Positions 42,491-51,815 of a DNA stretch of 64,000 nt are shown piece by piece. Each line of letters opens with the position of its first letter. The first letter of the stretch is position 1. The notes beneath the pieces are model-generated. The model was not told where the DNA came from. It did not search any database and worked only from the letters and a program-made list of their open reading frames with translations. The DNA is taken from NCBI RefSeq assembly GCF_006517235.1, contig NZ_CP041188.1, forward strand, positions 2,604,001 to 2,668,000. Reading direction: 5' to 3'. This DNA comes from Pseudarthrobacter sp. NIBRBAC000502772. Its GTDB lineage: Bacteria; Actinomycetota; Actinomycetes; Actinomycetales; Micrococcaceae. A program made the translations under genes and the position numbers.

Positions 42491-42782
42491 GTGCAAAGAC
42501 ATCGGATTCGAGGCCTACGGGGGAGTGCTTGTAGCGGGGAATAATTGGATACTCCGAAAACCATTGCTTGAAAGAGCTGTATGGCCTAAGCTTCTTTCAA
42601 TCACAGAGTTCACCTTGTGTCCCCGAACACACTTGAAGGTTCGGTTGCCATGAGCAAGGCGCAGGGGAACAACCTAGACGGCAACCGCTCCCAGAAGGCT
42701 GCGTGCCCCGATCCACGAGCACTACGAGCTTCGCATCAGCTCACGCACGCCAACGACGGCGTGCATTAGAAAGGCGAACAAC
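42491..42782. other. Intergenic region upstream of the MFS gene
   Basis: Contains no recognisable gene. A hyphenated ACGCCAACGACGGCGT palindrome lies at about 42747-42762, just before the MFS ribosome site (GAAAGGCG), and may be an operator. No further feature seen. Confidence 0.4.
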
Positions 42783-44168
42783 ATGGCAATAGCCAACGAG
42801 GCGTCAAAGACGACCGGCCTCCGGACCTCGGCGTCCTCCCGCTTGACCGTTCAGGAGTTACTCAATCAAGCGCCGCTGGGCAACAGGCGGCGCGTGATCA
42901 TCCTTCTCGGGTTCCTGACCATGACCCTGGAGGGAGTTGAAATCGGCCTGTGGGGATTTATCTACCCCCAAATAGTCACCCAGTGGGGTACCTCGCTGGC
43001 AACGGTGACAACCATGGTGACACTGGGAGTTGTGGGGCTCACCGTCGGTTCGATGGTTGCCGGCCCGCTGTCCGACCAGATCGGCCGAAGGCTCCCGATT
43101 ATCGTAGGCACGGCAGGATTCGGGCTCGCCACCTTAGGTGGCGCACTGGCACAAAACGACCTGACGCTAGGAATCTTCCGGGTGGTGGCGTGCCTGTTCC
43201 TCGGAGCTGTGATGCCCCTGGTCATCACGCTCGTGGCCGAGTTCGCGCCTGAAAAGCGGAAGGCCGCCATTGTGGCCATCACGTTCACCGGTTTCCCACT
43301 GGGAACAGTAATCACCGGCTTCCTGGCATCAACCATCATTCCCACCCTGGGCTGGCATTGGCTGCTCGGGACCGGAACACTCCTTGCCTTGATCCTTCTG
43401 CCAGCACTGCTGTGGGGCCTGCCGGAATCCACCGTATTCATGATTCGACGGGGAGGCCGGACAGAAAACGTGACGAAGGTGCTGAGTGCCATCATTCCCG
43501 GTTTCGACATGAAGACGGTGGATCTGACAGGTGCGGTCCCCAGCGGCGGTGCCAAGCCGGTTGGCGGCGTCAGGGCGGTACTGTCCAAGAAACTTGTGGT
43601 TGTATCGCTGCTGATCTGGCTTTGCTACTTCATCTGCGCCGCAGTGGTTTATATGTTCCTGAACTACCTGCCGCTCATCGTCAAGCAACTTAATATCGAC
43701 GCCGCTGGGACAGGCAATGTGGTGTCGATGTTCGGCCTCGGCGGTGTGATCGGGGCTTTGGCCATCGGTTTTGCCATGGAGAAGCTGGGCAAATATGTAT
43801 CCCTCGGTGCGGCCTTCACGCTGGCCGCCGGAGCCGCCTGGATCCTGGCGTCAGTCAACCTGACCCTGCCCCTTCTGCTTGTTCTGGGCTTCACCATCGG
43901 CGTTGTGCTGGTGGGTGCCAACAGCGGCATGAACGCACTGAGTACATCGGTTTTCCCCACCGAAGCCCGCGCAACCGGTGTGTCATGGATGCACAGCTTC
44001 GGCAAGGCCGGTTCCATCGTCAGCGGTATGCTGGGTGGCGTGATGCTGGGCGCAGGATGGGGCGTGGACCAGATCTTCTTCGCCCTGGCCATTCCGCTCC
44101 TGGCGGGAGCTGCGGCCGTGGGTGCAGTCAGGGCGATGACCATACGCCGTTCACGTGCCGACTCATAA
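42783..44168 (+). CDS. MFS transporter, aromatic-acid:H+ symporter (AAHS) type
   Basis: 461-residue 12-helix transporter. Marks: FLTMTLEGVEIGLWGFIYP in helix 1, MVAGPLSDQIGRRLPIIVG after helix 2, central loop with LVVVSLLIWLCYFICAAVVY beginning the second half, and GANSGMNALSTSVFPTEARA-like helix 10-11 sequence. Closest in look to aromatic or organic acid importers. A strong terminator follows. Possible supply of the acid processed by nearby hydrolase, thiolase or hydratase genes. Confidence 0.9.
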   Translation: MAIANEASKTTGLRTSASSRLTVQELLNQAPLGNRRRVIILLGFLTMTLEGVEIGLWGFIYPQIVTQWGTSLATVTTMVTLGVVGLTVGSMVAGPLSDQIGRRLPIIVGTAGFGLATLGGALAQNDLTLGIFRVVACLFLGAVMPLVITLVAEFAPEKRKAAIVAITFTGFPLGTVITGFLASTIIPTLGWHWLLGTGTLLALILLPALLWGLPESTVFMIRRGGRTENVTKVLSAIIPGFDMKTVDLTGAVPSGGAKPVGGVRAVLSKKLVVVSLLIWLCYFICAAVVYMFLNYLPLIVKQLNIDAAGTGNVVSMFGLGGVIGALAIGFAMEKLGKYVSLGAAFTLAAGAAWILASVNLTLPLLLVLGFTIGVVLVGANSGMNALSTSVFPTEARATGVSWMHSFGKAGSIVSGMLGGVMLGAGWGVDQIFFALAIPLLAGAAAVGAVRAMTIRRSRADS

Positions 44169-44235
44169 GGCGGCTTGCATTTACCGACCCTGATCGTCGC
44201 ATGGTCACTGGACCGCAGCGATACAGAGTCCAATT

Positions 44236-44273
44236 CGAGCCACCTTGCTCCTGCTCCAGAGCAAGGTGGCTCG
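44236..44273 (+). terminator. Terminator after the MFS gene
   Basis: CGAGCCACCTTGCTC (44236-44250) pairs perfectly with 44259-44273 (15 bp, 8-base loop), followed by GCTGTTTGC. Confidence 0.82.
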
Positions 44274-44673
44274 GCTGTTTGCGGAGCCAGCCGGAGAACA
44301 GTTTCGGTGAACACAAACTTCCGGACCGGATACCGGCGGTCATGCAAGCTGAGTTTTAGGGCCGGTGAACCGTCTGGGGACCCTACTTCTCCTACCTCAT
44401 CTTGTTTGCCTCAGGCTGCCGTGATGGGCACGAGGATGTGGGCGGTGAGCCTTTCGGGGGATGAAGGCGGCCAGGGGCAAAGGTCCTTCGGGAGCCAGGG
44501 GCAAGGTCCTTCGGCAGCCAGGTAGTGGCTGCAGGAAGGGGTTCACGGATGTCCACCATTCCGGCCGCTCGGGCAGCCCCAGCCATTTTCCGGGACTGGT
44601 CCCTTGGTAATAAGCGGTCCCAGGAACGCTTGGGCGATACTTTTGCCTTTCGGCCGTTCCATACGTAGCCGTC
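44274..44673. other. Gene-free stretch with a short tandem repeat
   Basis: No supported ORF. A 23-24 bp unit beginning CCAGGGGCAA and containing GGTCCTTCGG is repeated at 44471-44494 and 44495-44517 with small differences. The rest shows no motif. Confidence 0.45.
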
Positions 44674-45025
44674 TTAGTCCTTTGCCTCGGCGTTGAAGGA
44701 GTTAGTCTCTGTCTCGAGGTCGATGAAGAAGCGGCGGAACGTTTCGCGCTGGACAGGATCGATAGGGAGCTGCTCGGATGCTGACCGACAGTGTCTGAAC
44801 GTCTCCTTCTCGGCCACGCGAGGTGTCATGGATCATCAGGTGCCGGCGGAAGAAGCGAGTCGCGTCCCGCACAGATGCTTCCGTAGTCTCATGAACGAGG
44901 ACCTGGAACAAGTACCCGGGCTGGAGTTCGCAGCCCAGACCTCGTGGGGACATCCTCCGGAATAACAGGCGCGGACCCTCCACGGTAAAGCTGCTCCGGG
45001 CTCGCTTACCGCGTGCCACAGTCAT
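44674..45025 (-). pseudogene. Degenerate gene, family not recognised
   Basis: From ATG 45025 the frame encodes FTVEGPRLLFRRMSPRGLGC, then ELQPGYLFQVLVHETTEASV and RFFRRHLMIHDTSR. Near 44770 it slips; the next frame gives LPIDPVQRETFRRFFIDLET and TNSFNAEAKD to TAA 44674-44676. Codon pattern and amino-acid composition look like real protein, but I cannot name the family. Confidence 0.4.
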
Positions 45026-45182
45026 GCCACACTGGCCAGCGCTCTGAATACCCGCCATCGCTTCCGGGGGCTCCATCCAGAGCCCGCCCAGGAACAGCAG
45101 CCACGAGAGCAGCCACCTCATCGCTGGACAAAGGTTTGGCCGCTTGCTCGCTCGGCGAGAACAGCATAAGGGAGACACAAAG

Positions 45183-45226
45183 CCTCCGGGTGGAGCAGAA
45201 CTCACAAGTCCCGCTCCACCCGGAGG
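45183..45226. terminator. Hairpin between the degenerate gene and the TDT transporter
   Basis: CCTCCGGGTGGAGC (45183-45196) is the exact reverse complement of 45213-45226, 14 bp with a 16-base loop, followed by TCTTCTTT. Other parts of 45026-45343 show no gene. Confidence 0.65.
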
Positions 45227-45343
45227 TCTTCTTTATGTCTCCCCAGCACGCCGCAACCATTTCCCACAACCCAAGCCCCGGCGTCGGGCATTGAGTTAGA
45301 CGCGTCCGCGCCGGATTTGCTGAGGTCGCGGTGTGCCGAAGCG

Positions 45344-46351
45344 TCAGCGCCGTCTCTTGGCCGGCGAACCATGGACGAGCGTCCGTATTCCGATGCCAAG
45401 GACAAAAGCCGTGGCAAGGCCTAAGAGGGTCCAGGAGATGAGTTCCGAGCCGGCGACGCCGAGGGTTCCGAGCCATCTGATGCCGTAGTTCGCCGACGTT
45501 GACACCGGGAAGGTGAAGATCCAGAACGTCAGCGAGAACGGCAGGCTGGCGTACTGGGGAATCAGAACCACCTGCATCAGAATCATCATGAGGAGGATTC
45601 CCATGAGTCCTAACTGGATGATTCCGGAACCGTCCGGGCGGATGACTATCCAGGCAACGCAGGCCGTTGCGGGGGCGGCCAGGTACCCGGCCAAGACGGG
45701 CTTCAAGTCGTCCGGCATTTCAATCCCCGCCATGAAGCGCACCGTCACCACAGTCCCGATCATCAGCCAGAAAAAACCACCGGTTCCCCACGCAGCGATC
45801 GCCGCTTGAGGCCATCCCATGGTGGAGAAGCCGATGCTGGCGATGAAGGGACCTGCAGCAACGGGAAGCAGGTAACCCGGGTGAACCCATTCCAGGGTCA
45901 CTCCGCCGGTCACCCAATGGACCAGAAGCCTGGCTCCAAGGAGCGTGAGAGCGAGGATGAAGAACAGGCACAGGGCAGACCAAAACAGCTTGTTGTATTC
46001 GATGTAGTGACTGCTCAGGAGGATGCCCACCAGGGGAATAAAGGACGCCGACGGCCCGGTTCCGGGGTGTCCCAGTTCCTTATTGAAGTGTCCCTTGGTC
46101 ATGGACCGGAAACTTTTCGCCAGGTACCAGACAAGCAGGACGGACCAGACAGCCGCACTGATCGCGTAGAAGACTTCCGCCGGCCAGGCAGGGGCCTGAA
46201 GCGTCAGGCGGGCCGCCTGCCAGGCACCCCCCAACCCGGTGAAGCCGAGGGGAATGGCAAACAGGTTGAAGGGGTGCGTTGGAGGCTTTGGCGGAGGTTC
46301 AGTGAGGAGATCGGGCTCGTTTGCTTCCGAAGCCGTGGCAACGGGCCCCAT
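45344..46351 (-). CDS. TDT-family transporter (TehA/SLAC1-like)
   Basis: About 335-residue membrane protein of the tellurite-resistance/dicarboxylate transporter family, which includes anion channels and sulfite exporters. ATG 46351 is preferred because the decayed paralogue has a similar N-terminal length. TTG 46375, overlapping the upstream stop as TTGA, is an alternative. Ten helices are visible, including FNLFAIPLGFTGLGGAWQAA, PSASFIPLVGILLSSHYIEY, GYLLPVAAGPFIASIGFSTM and GGFFWLMIGTVVTVRFMAG. It follows the MBL hydrolase on the same strand. Substrate unknown. Confidence 0.87.
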   Translation of the reverse strand: MGPVATASEANEPDLLTEPPPKPPTHPFNLFAIPLGFTGLGGAWQAARLTLQAPAWPAEVFYAISAAVWSVLLVWYLAKSFRSMTKGHFNKELGHPGTGPSASFIPLVGILLSSHYIEYNKLFWSALCLFFILALTLLGARLLVHWVTGGVTLEWVHPGYLLPVAAGPFIASIGFSTMGWPQAAIAAWGTGGFFWLMIGTVVTVRFMAGIEMPDDLKPVLAGYLAAPATACVAWIVIRPDGSGIIQLGLMGILLMMILMQVVLIPQYASLPFSLTFWIFTFPVSTSANYGIRWLGTLGVAGSELISWTLLGLATAFVLGIGIRTLVHGSPAKRRR

Positions 46352-46371
46352 CGTGGGCGCCTGGCTGCTGG

Positions 46372-47223
46372 TCAACTGAGCAGTTTCAGGGCCGCACCCC
46401 ACAGCGCACCGGGGTTTATCCGGTCAGGATGAAGCGCAAGCATTGCCGAGAAGAACTCCTCCGGCGTTGGTTCCTCGGCCAGGAGCTTTGACGCGTCCAA
46501 AAGGTACCCGCGGGTCTCTTGGATCTGTCCGGGCAAATCGGGCAATGCGGGGTTCTTGTGCCCGGCCACCACGAACTTTGGCTCGAGGCTCTCCGCGATA
46601 TCAAGCGCTCGCAGCCAGGCTTCGAGACCCCCGTCCTGCGACTCGGTCAGGTAGGGGTGGACCCCGTTATAGACGGCGTCCCCGGCTACCAGGAGCCCGA
46701 TGGAGGGAACGAACAGCATGGTGGTGTTGTCGGTGTCAGTATGGCCCACTTCAACAATCCGCAGTTCATGACCCTCAAGTTCAAAGGACCCACTGTCGAT
46801 TTGCTGGGTGACGGTGGTTGTGGGCGGAATCTGGTCCGGGAAAATCGAGTCCCAAAAGGAGGAGCGGAACCCAGGGGACCCGTGCGTCTCCATTTCCTGG
46901 AGCGTGCCCGGGGTTGCCAGTACTGTGACGCCCGGAAACCGCTCCGCGAGGGGACCTGCGCCGAACCAGTGGTCACCGTGGCCGTGGGTGATGTAAATGT
47001 GGCTAAGTGTCTTTCCCGATGCCTCGATCCAGTCCCCGACCCTTTGTGTCTGTTCCACCGTCATGGGCGGGTCAACCAGCACCGCGTTCTCATGTCCGGA
47101 GATCAGCGTGGAGGACAGCGGGGACCAGATGCGCGGGTCCCCGTTCGGGAGTGTCCCTCGTCCTGTTTGAGGCAGGGTGCCGGAGACGAAGACGTCGTAA
47201 GTCAGCTCGGTTGTGGGTGCCAT
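46372..47223 (-). CDS. MBL-fold metallohydrolase
   Basis: 283-residue zinc hydrolase. ATG 47223 (MAPTTELTYDVFVSGTLPQT); the frame opens at 47307. The zinc motif is THGHGDHWFGAG, then GHTDTDNTTML (His/Asp), LVAGDAVYNG (Asp) and VVAGHKNPALPD (His), complete for a di-zinc site. Hydrolyses an ester, lactone or thioester. It lies between an alpha/beta hydrolase and a TDT transporter in one minus-strand run. Confidence 0.9.
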   Translation of the reverse strand: MAPTTELTYDVFVSGTLPQTGRGTLPNGDPRIWSPLSSTLISGHENAVLVDPPMTVEQTQRVGDWIEASGKTLSHIYITHGHGDHWFGAGPLAERFPGVTVLATPGTLQEMETHGSPGFRSSFWDSIFPDQIPPTTTVTQQIDSGSFELEGHELRIVEVGHTDTDNTTMLFVPSIGLLVAGDAVYNGVHPYLTESQDGGLEAWLRALDIAESLEPKFVVAGHKNPALPDLPGQIQETRGYLLDASKLLAEEPTPEEFFSAMLALHPDRINPGALWGAALKLLS

Positions 47224-47257
47224 AGTATGTGTCACTTTCCCTGAAGTTCGTGGTGGC

Positions 47258-48151
47258 TTAGAGATGCTGCAAAAACCAGCTGAGGGCGGCGGAACTTGAG
47301 TCTTCAAAGTTTTCGACGTAGGGCTCGAAGTGGCCCCCTGGCAGCATCACCAGGGATTTGGGCTCCTGGGCCTGTTCGTAGGCTTCGAGGGCCAGGTCCG
47401 TGCCGGTCAGTTCATCGTCAGCGGCCACGATGAAGAGCAGCGGCTTCGGCGACACCCTTGAGGCCCAGACCCCGGGTTCGTAGAGGCGCGCCGCCCGGGT
47501 GGACTGCAAGGTGACGGTGTTGTCCCAGCCGTATTCTTCCGGGCCGGGTTGCGTGTAGAAGCGCAGGGCGGAGGGTAGCCGGTATGCGGCAGGCTGGCTT
47601 GGATCACTGCTCACCACTGCGATCATTCTGGGTGCCTTGCCGGCGGCCTGGTCCCGTTCGTCGTCGATGAAGGACTGTTCCAGCGCCGTCTTGGCATCCC
47701 CAACCGCGCGCCTGGATCCGGCCACATGGCCGTTGATGGCGGGCACCTGGGAGACCACTGCTTTCAGCCGCTGTTCCGTGGCTCCCAGAACCAGGGCGTG
47801 CCCGCCGGAGTAGCTTGAGCCCCACAGGCCTATCCGGGAGGCGTCTACCTCGGGCCTGTTCTCCAGATAGGTCACCGCGCGGCGCCAATCCTTGATCTGC
47901 TGCCAGGGATTGATGTCGTGGCGGAGTTCCCCCTCGCTGGCGCCGAAATTCCGGTGGTCATGAACCAGGACCACAAATCCGTTGTCGGCAAAGCGGGAGG
48001 CATACGCAGCGAGTCCGTGGGCGCGTGTGCCGGCATAGCCGTGGGCCATGGTGATGGCGGGATGCGGCCCTGGCCCATCCGGGAGGTAGAGCCAAGCGCG
48101 AAGCTTGATGCCACCCTCGGCCATAAATTCAACATCCAGTCGTTCTGCCAT
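47258..48151 (-). CDS. Alpha/beta hydrolase of the dienelactone/polyketide-hydrolase type
   Basis: 297 residues. Oxyanion region ITMAHGYAGTRAHGLAAYA, RNFGASEGELRHDINP, nucleophile in GLWGSSYSGGHAL, Asp in VAADDELTGTDLAL, His in PGGHFEPYVENF. Similar to hydrolases annotated as X-Pro-peptidase-like or dienelactone hydrolases. It diverges from the thiolase gene across a 283-bp region. Confidence 0.87.
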   Translation of the reverse strand: MAERLDVEFMAEGGIKLRAWLYLPDGPGPHPAITMAHGYAGTRAHGLAAYASRFADNGFVVLVHDHRNFGASEGELRHDINPWQQIKDWRRAVTYLENRPEVDASRIGLWGSSYSGGHALVLGATEQRLKAVVSQVPAINGHVAGSRRAVGDAKTALEQSFIDDERDQAAGKAPRMIAVVSSDPSQPAAYRLPSALRFYTQPGPEEYGWDNTVTLQSTRAARLYEPGVWASRVSPKPLLFIVAADDELTGTDLALEAYEQAQEPKSLVMLPGGHFEPYVENFEDSSSAALSWFLQHL

Positions 48152-48434
48152 GAGTCTCTCTTTTCTCTCCAGCGCTCGCGGCCGGGTAGGTGTGAAACCG
48201 CGGGAGCCACGCCGCGCGCCGCGGGGAATCTTGTGACGAATCAGTTGCGTGGTGGTTAAGGGCCTGAGCCTTGGCTTTCCAAGGGGAGCCCCGAACTTTG
48301 CCGGTGCAAGATGTGAAATAAGCGTACACGTTTAGACTATGTCCTGCAACGATTTTTGGGCGTATGCTCCTTTCACGGCCCCAGGCCGACCCCATTCCCA
48401 GATTTCTCACCTATGCACGGCGAAAGGCAAAACG

Positions 48435-49604
48435 ATGGCAGGCAGTTTCATCTATGACGGGATCCGCACCCCCTTCGGAAAATTCGGGAAGTCATTGGCG
48501 GGCATCCGCCCCGACGATCTGGCCTCCCATATCATCCGGGAGGTAGTCGACAGGCAGCCGGGGCTGGAAGCGCACAGGATTGATGAGGTGATTCTGGGCA
48601 ACGCCAACGGTGCGGGAGAAGATAACCGCAATGTGGCGCGAATGTCTGCGCTGCTCGCCGGGCTTCCGACGTCGGTGCCTGGCGTTACGGTCAATCGGCT
48701 GTGCGGTTCCGGCCTCGAGGCTGCCATCCAGGCGAGCCGTGCTGTGGAAATTGGAGATGCCGACCTGGTTGTCGCTGGCGGGGTTGAATCCATGAGCAGG
48801 GCGCCCTGGATCCTCGCAAAACCCGAGCGGGCCTTTCCTGCCGGCCCGGAAACCCTCCACAGTTCGACCCTGGGCTGGCGCATGGTCAACCCCAGGATGA
48901 ACGAGGCCTGGACCATCTCCAACGGCGAAACGGCAGAAAACCTCGCCGACAAGTTCGACATCTCAAGGACAGAGCAAGACCAGTTTGCCGTTCGCAGCCA
49001 CCGGCTGGCCGCGAAGGCCTGGTCCGAAGGCATCTACGACGACGAGGTGGTGCCCCATCCGGATTCACAGCTCCTCACCGACGAGGGTGTCCGGCCCACC
49101 ACCTCGGGGGAGGCCTTGGCCGGTCTGGCTCCGGCATTCCGTCACGGGGGTTCAGTCACTGCAGGCAATTCATCTCCGCTCAATGACGGCGCAGCAGCCA
49201 TGCTCATCGGCCGGGAGGGCGCCCTGGAAACGGAACCCCTGGCGCGCATCGTTTCACGCGGGGTGGCTGGCAATGATCCAGACATCTTCGGCATTGCGCC
49301 CGTCGAGGCGGCCAACCAGGCCCTGGCCCGGGCAGGGAAGACCTGGGCCGACGTCGATGTTGTGGAGCTCAATGAAGCCTTCGCGGCCCAAAGCCTGGCA
49401 TGCCTGCGGCTGTGGCCTGACCTGGATCCGGAGAAGGTGAACATTCACGGTGGCGCGCTGGCTGTGGGACACCCGCTGGGCGCGTCCGGCTCCCGCGTCC
49501 TGATCCACCTGGCACGGGAACTGAAGCGCCGCGGGGGAGGGGTTGGAGTGGCCGCCATTTGCATCGGGGTGGGGCAAGGCCTCGCTGTTGTGCTGGAGCG
49601 CTAG
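48435..49604 (+). CDS. Thiolase (acetyl-CoA acetyltransferase family, beta-ketoadipyl-CoA-thiolase-like)
   Basis: 389 residues. ATG 48435 with GAAAGGCAA upstream; the frame opens at 48339. Nucleophilic Cys in VNRLCGSGLEAAIQAS, ESMSRAPW as in PcaF-type enzymes, NEAFAAQSLA, GGALAVGHPLGASGSR (His), and the second Cys in VAAICIGVGQGLA. Cleaves a 3-ketoacyl-CoA to acetyl-CoA plus a shorter acyl-CoA. It begins a plus-strand run with flavin reductase, hydrolase and enoyl-CoA hydratase genes. Confidence 0.93.
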   Translation: MAGSFIYDGIRTPFGKFGKSLAGIRPDDLASHIIREVVDRQPGLEAHRIDEVILGNANGAGEDNRNVARMSALLAGLPTSVPGVTVNRLCGSGLEAAIQASRAVEIGDADLVVAGGVESMSRAPWILAKPERAFPAGPETLHSSTLGWRMVNPRMNEAWTISNGETAENLADKFDISRTEQDQFAVRSHRLAAKAWSEGIYDDEVVPHPDSQLLTDEGVRPTTSGEALAGLAPAFRHGGSVTAGNSSPLNDGAAAMLIGREGALETEPLARIVSRGVAGNDPDIFGIAPVEAANQALARAGKTWADVDVVELNEAFAAQSLACLRLWPDLDPEKVNIHGGALAVGHPLGASGSRVLIHLARELKRRGGGVGVAAICIGVGQGLAVVLER

Positions 49605-49823
49605 TTGCCGTCCCTGATCCGGGGCGTGACCGCCATCTTGAGGCATTTTCAAATTCTGGATCAATACTCTTGAATGAAATAGGTAAGATGGGTACGCTTA
49701 CTTCAGCTGATTCTACAAAGCTCTAACACTTCCTCCCCCGAAGGCCGCACCGATGCAGCCTCAGGTCGCGTTTTCCTCTTGGGAACGCCCCCACACACTG
49801 ACAGGGAAAGATACAGGCCCTCC

Positions 49824-50546
49824 ATGATCATCAATAGCGCGGATCTCGACGCCACAGACTCCTACAAACTCCTCATCGGGAGCATCATTCCCCGGGCCAT
49901 CGCTTGGGTGAGCACCATCTCCGAAGAGGGTGTGGCCAATCTTGCGCCAATCTCCTTCTTCACAGCGGTGGGACGAAAGCCGCCCATGGTGTCCATCTCG
50001 CTGCAGCCTCGCTCAGACGGCACGACACTCAAGGACACGTTCGTCAACATTCGCGAAACGGGCAACTTTGTTGTCAACGTGGCCACACTTCCGCAGGCTC
50101 ACGCCCTGCACTCCTCCGCCTTCGAATTCCCTTCGGGAATCGACGAGTTTGAGGCGGTGGGGCTCGAAAAAGAGGCTTCGGAGGCCGTCACGGCACCCAG
50201 GATCAAAGACGCCCCTATCGCGATGGAATGCATCGTTAACCGCATCATTCCCGTGGGCGACATGAACGACCACGTCGTCTGGGGCGAAGTGGTCCGCTTC
50301 CACGTCAAGGACGAGCTGTACCTGGAACGGGGCCGGATTGACACTGCGGCGGTCACGGCTGTGGGCCGGCTGGCGGCTGAATACACCCTGGTGGAAAACG
50401 TGTTCACCACCCCCCTTGAGGACGACCTTCTCAAGTCCAAACACAAGCAGCGCATGGCACGCCTGGACGGTCAGCCGGATGATTGGTCGCCAATTAATAC
50501 AGCAGCCTGGTCGCCGTCCGGGTCCACCCTCACCAAGGAGCAGTAA
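49824..50546 (+). CDS. Flavin reductase-like FMN-binding protein
   Basis: 240 residues. Start 49824 (MIINSADLDATDSYKLLIGS); the frame opens at 49779. Split-barrel flavin-binding signature: IIPRAIAWVSTISEEGVANL, APISFFTAVGRKPPMVSISL, TGNFVVNVATL. Such proteins either supply reduced flavin to a two-component monooxygenase or act alone as flavin-dependent enzymes. No partner oxygenase is adjacent. The next gene begins immediately after the stop. Confidence 0.88.
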   Translation: MIINSADLDATDSYKLLIGSIIPRAIAWVSTISEEGVANLAPISFFTAVGRKPPMVSISLQPRSDGTTLKDTFVNIRETGNFVVNVATLPQAHALHSSAFEFPSGIDEFEAVGLEKEASEAVTAPRIKDAPIAMECIVNRIIPVGDMNDHVVWGEVVRFHVKDELYLERGRIDTAAVTAVGRLAAEYTLVENVFTTPLEDDLLKSKHKQRMARLDGQPDDWSPINTAAWSPSGSTLTKEQ

Positions 50547-51761
50547 GTGACTACCGTAATTGAGCAGTTGCAGGAGCAGGATCCCTCCCTGACAACCACT
50601 GGCAGCGGCGATGTGGCCGTGCTTTTCATCCACGGTTTCCTGGACGATCAGACTGTTTGGGACGACGTCGTCTCCGAACTCGCCACCGCGGACGCCCAAC
50701 TGCTGAGGCTGGACCTGGCAGGGATGGGCGACCGGAGCGGGGATGAGGGCCCCTACAGCCTGCAGCGGTACGCCGACGACGTCGCTCGCGTCGTGGCTGG
50801 GCTGGACAAGCCCGTAGTACTCGTCGCGCAAAGCATGGGAACGCTCGTGGCCGAGCTCGTGGGTGTCCGCCACCCGGACAAGGTGCTGGGCGCAGTATTC
50901 GTTACGCCCGTTCCCTTGGCAGGGACGCACCTTCCCGAGGAAGCTGTCAGCTCGTTCCGGCAGCTCGGTGGCGACGTAGAAGCACAGCGCGGGGTTCGGA
51001 TGTACCTGGGCGGCGGGCTGAACGAATTCGGGCTGGACAAGCTCACCTACATAGGCAGCCGCATCCGCCCGGAGGTGGTGACCCACCTCGTTGACTGCTG
51101 GAACGAGGGGATCCCGGACGCCCCTGAGAAGAGTGAATTTATCTCACCCGTATTAATAATCCGCGGTGAAGCCGACGGTTTCGCCACCGCTGAACTGGTA
51201 TCTTCGGCGGTCGCCCCACGATTCCAGCACGTGAAGGAGGAAGTACTCAGCGGGGCGGGCCACTGGCCCCACGTCCAGCAGCCCCAGAACGTGGCCGGAC
51301 TCATCGGCCGGTTCCTCCAAGAAATTTCTGAAGGATCTGCCGCTGCACCCGGCGGGGCCGGCGCTCAAGGCTGGATCAACGCCTTTGCCAGCAAGTCCGC
51401 GGACGACTTTGGTGAGGCCTTCCACCGCGACGTTGTCCTTGAGGCTTCTGTCATTCGGTCTCCGATCACCGGCCGGGAAAACGTCAAAACGGTGATGAGC
51501 GCAGCCAGCTCCATTTACGAGTCCCTCGAGTTTACGCAGCAAACCATTAATGGTCCGCGCACCTATCTTGAGTGGCAGGCGACGGCGTTCGGCGGACTCA
51601 AGCTCTACGGGGTCACCATCCTCACCAAGGACGAGAACGGTCAGATCGTCTCAGCCGCCATCCACCACCGCCCCCTTGACGCAGCGCTCCGCTTCTCGGC
51701 TGAACTCGGTAAGCGGATCGGGAAGGCCGTGGGTGAATCCCGTTTCTACTCCGCCGACTGA
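50547..51761 (+). CDS. Alpha/beta hydrolase fused to a C-terminal NTF2-like domain
   Basis: 404 residues, GTG start directly after the previous stop. Residues 1-about 258 are an alpha/beta hydrolase (VLFIHGFLDDQTVWDDVV, nucleophile in VAQSMGTLVAEL, Asp in IRGEADGFATAEL, His in GAGHWPHVQQPQN). After an Ala/Gly-rich linker, residues about 272-404 form an NTF2/SnoaL-like cone domain (WINAFASKSADDFGEAFHRD, YLEWQATAFGGLKLYG). The NTF2-like part could bind or isomerise the product. It is co-transcribed with the flavin reductase and probably the hydratase. Confidence 0.85.
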   Translation: MTTVIEQLQEQDPSLTTTGSGDVAVLFIHGFLDDQTVWDDVVSELATADAQLLRLDLAGMGDRSGDEGPYSLQRYADDVARVVAGLDKPVVLVAQSMGTLVAELVGVRHPDKVLGAVFVTPVPLAGTHLPEEAVSSFRQLGGDVEAQRGVRMYLGGGLNEFGLDKLTYIGSRIRPEVVTHLVDCWNEGIPDAPEKSEFISPVLIIRGEADGFATAELVSSAVAPRFQHVKEEVLSGAGHWPHVQQPQNVAGLIGRFLQEISEGSAAAPGGAGAQGWINAFASKSADDFGEAFHRDVVLEASVIRSPITGRENVKTVMSAASSIYESLEFTQQTINGPRTYLEWQATAFGGLKLYGVTILTKDENGQIVSAAIHHRPLDAALRFSAELGKRIGKAVGESRFYSAD

Positions 51762-51815
51762 AAACTGCGGCACTCAGCCGATTCCAACTACTTCCTCAAC
51801 GAAGGGCCTAAGCCA

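Noticed and set aside
45344..46351. Tellurite resistance determinant
   Set aside because: The TDT family name is historical; no other tellurite genes are nearby, and neighbours are hydrolases.
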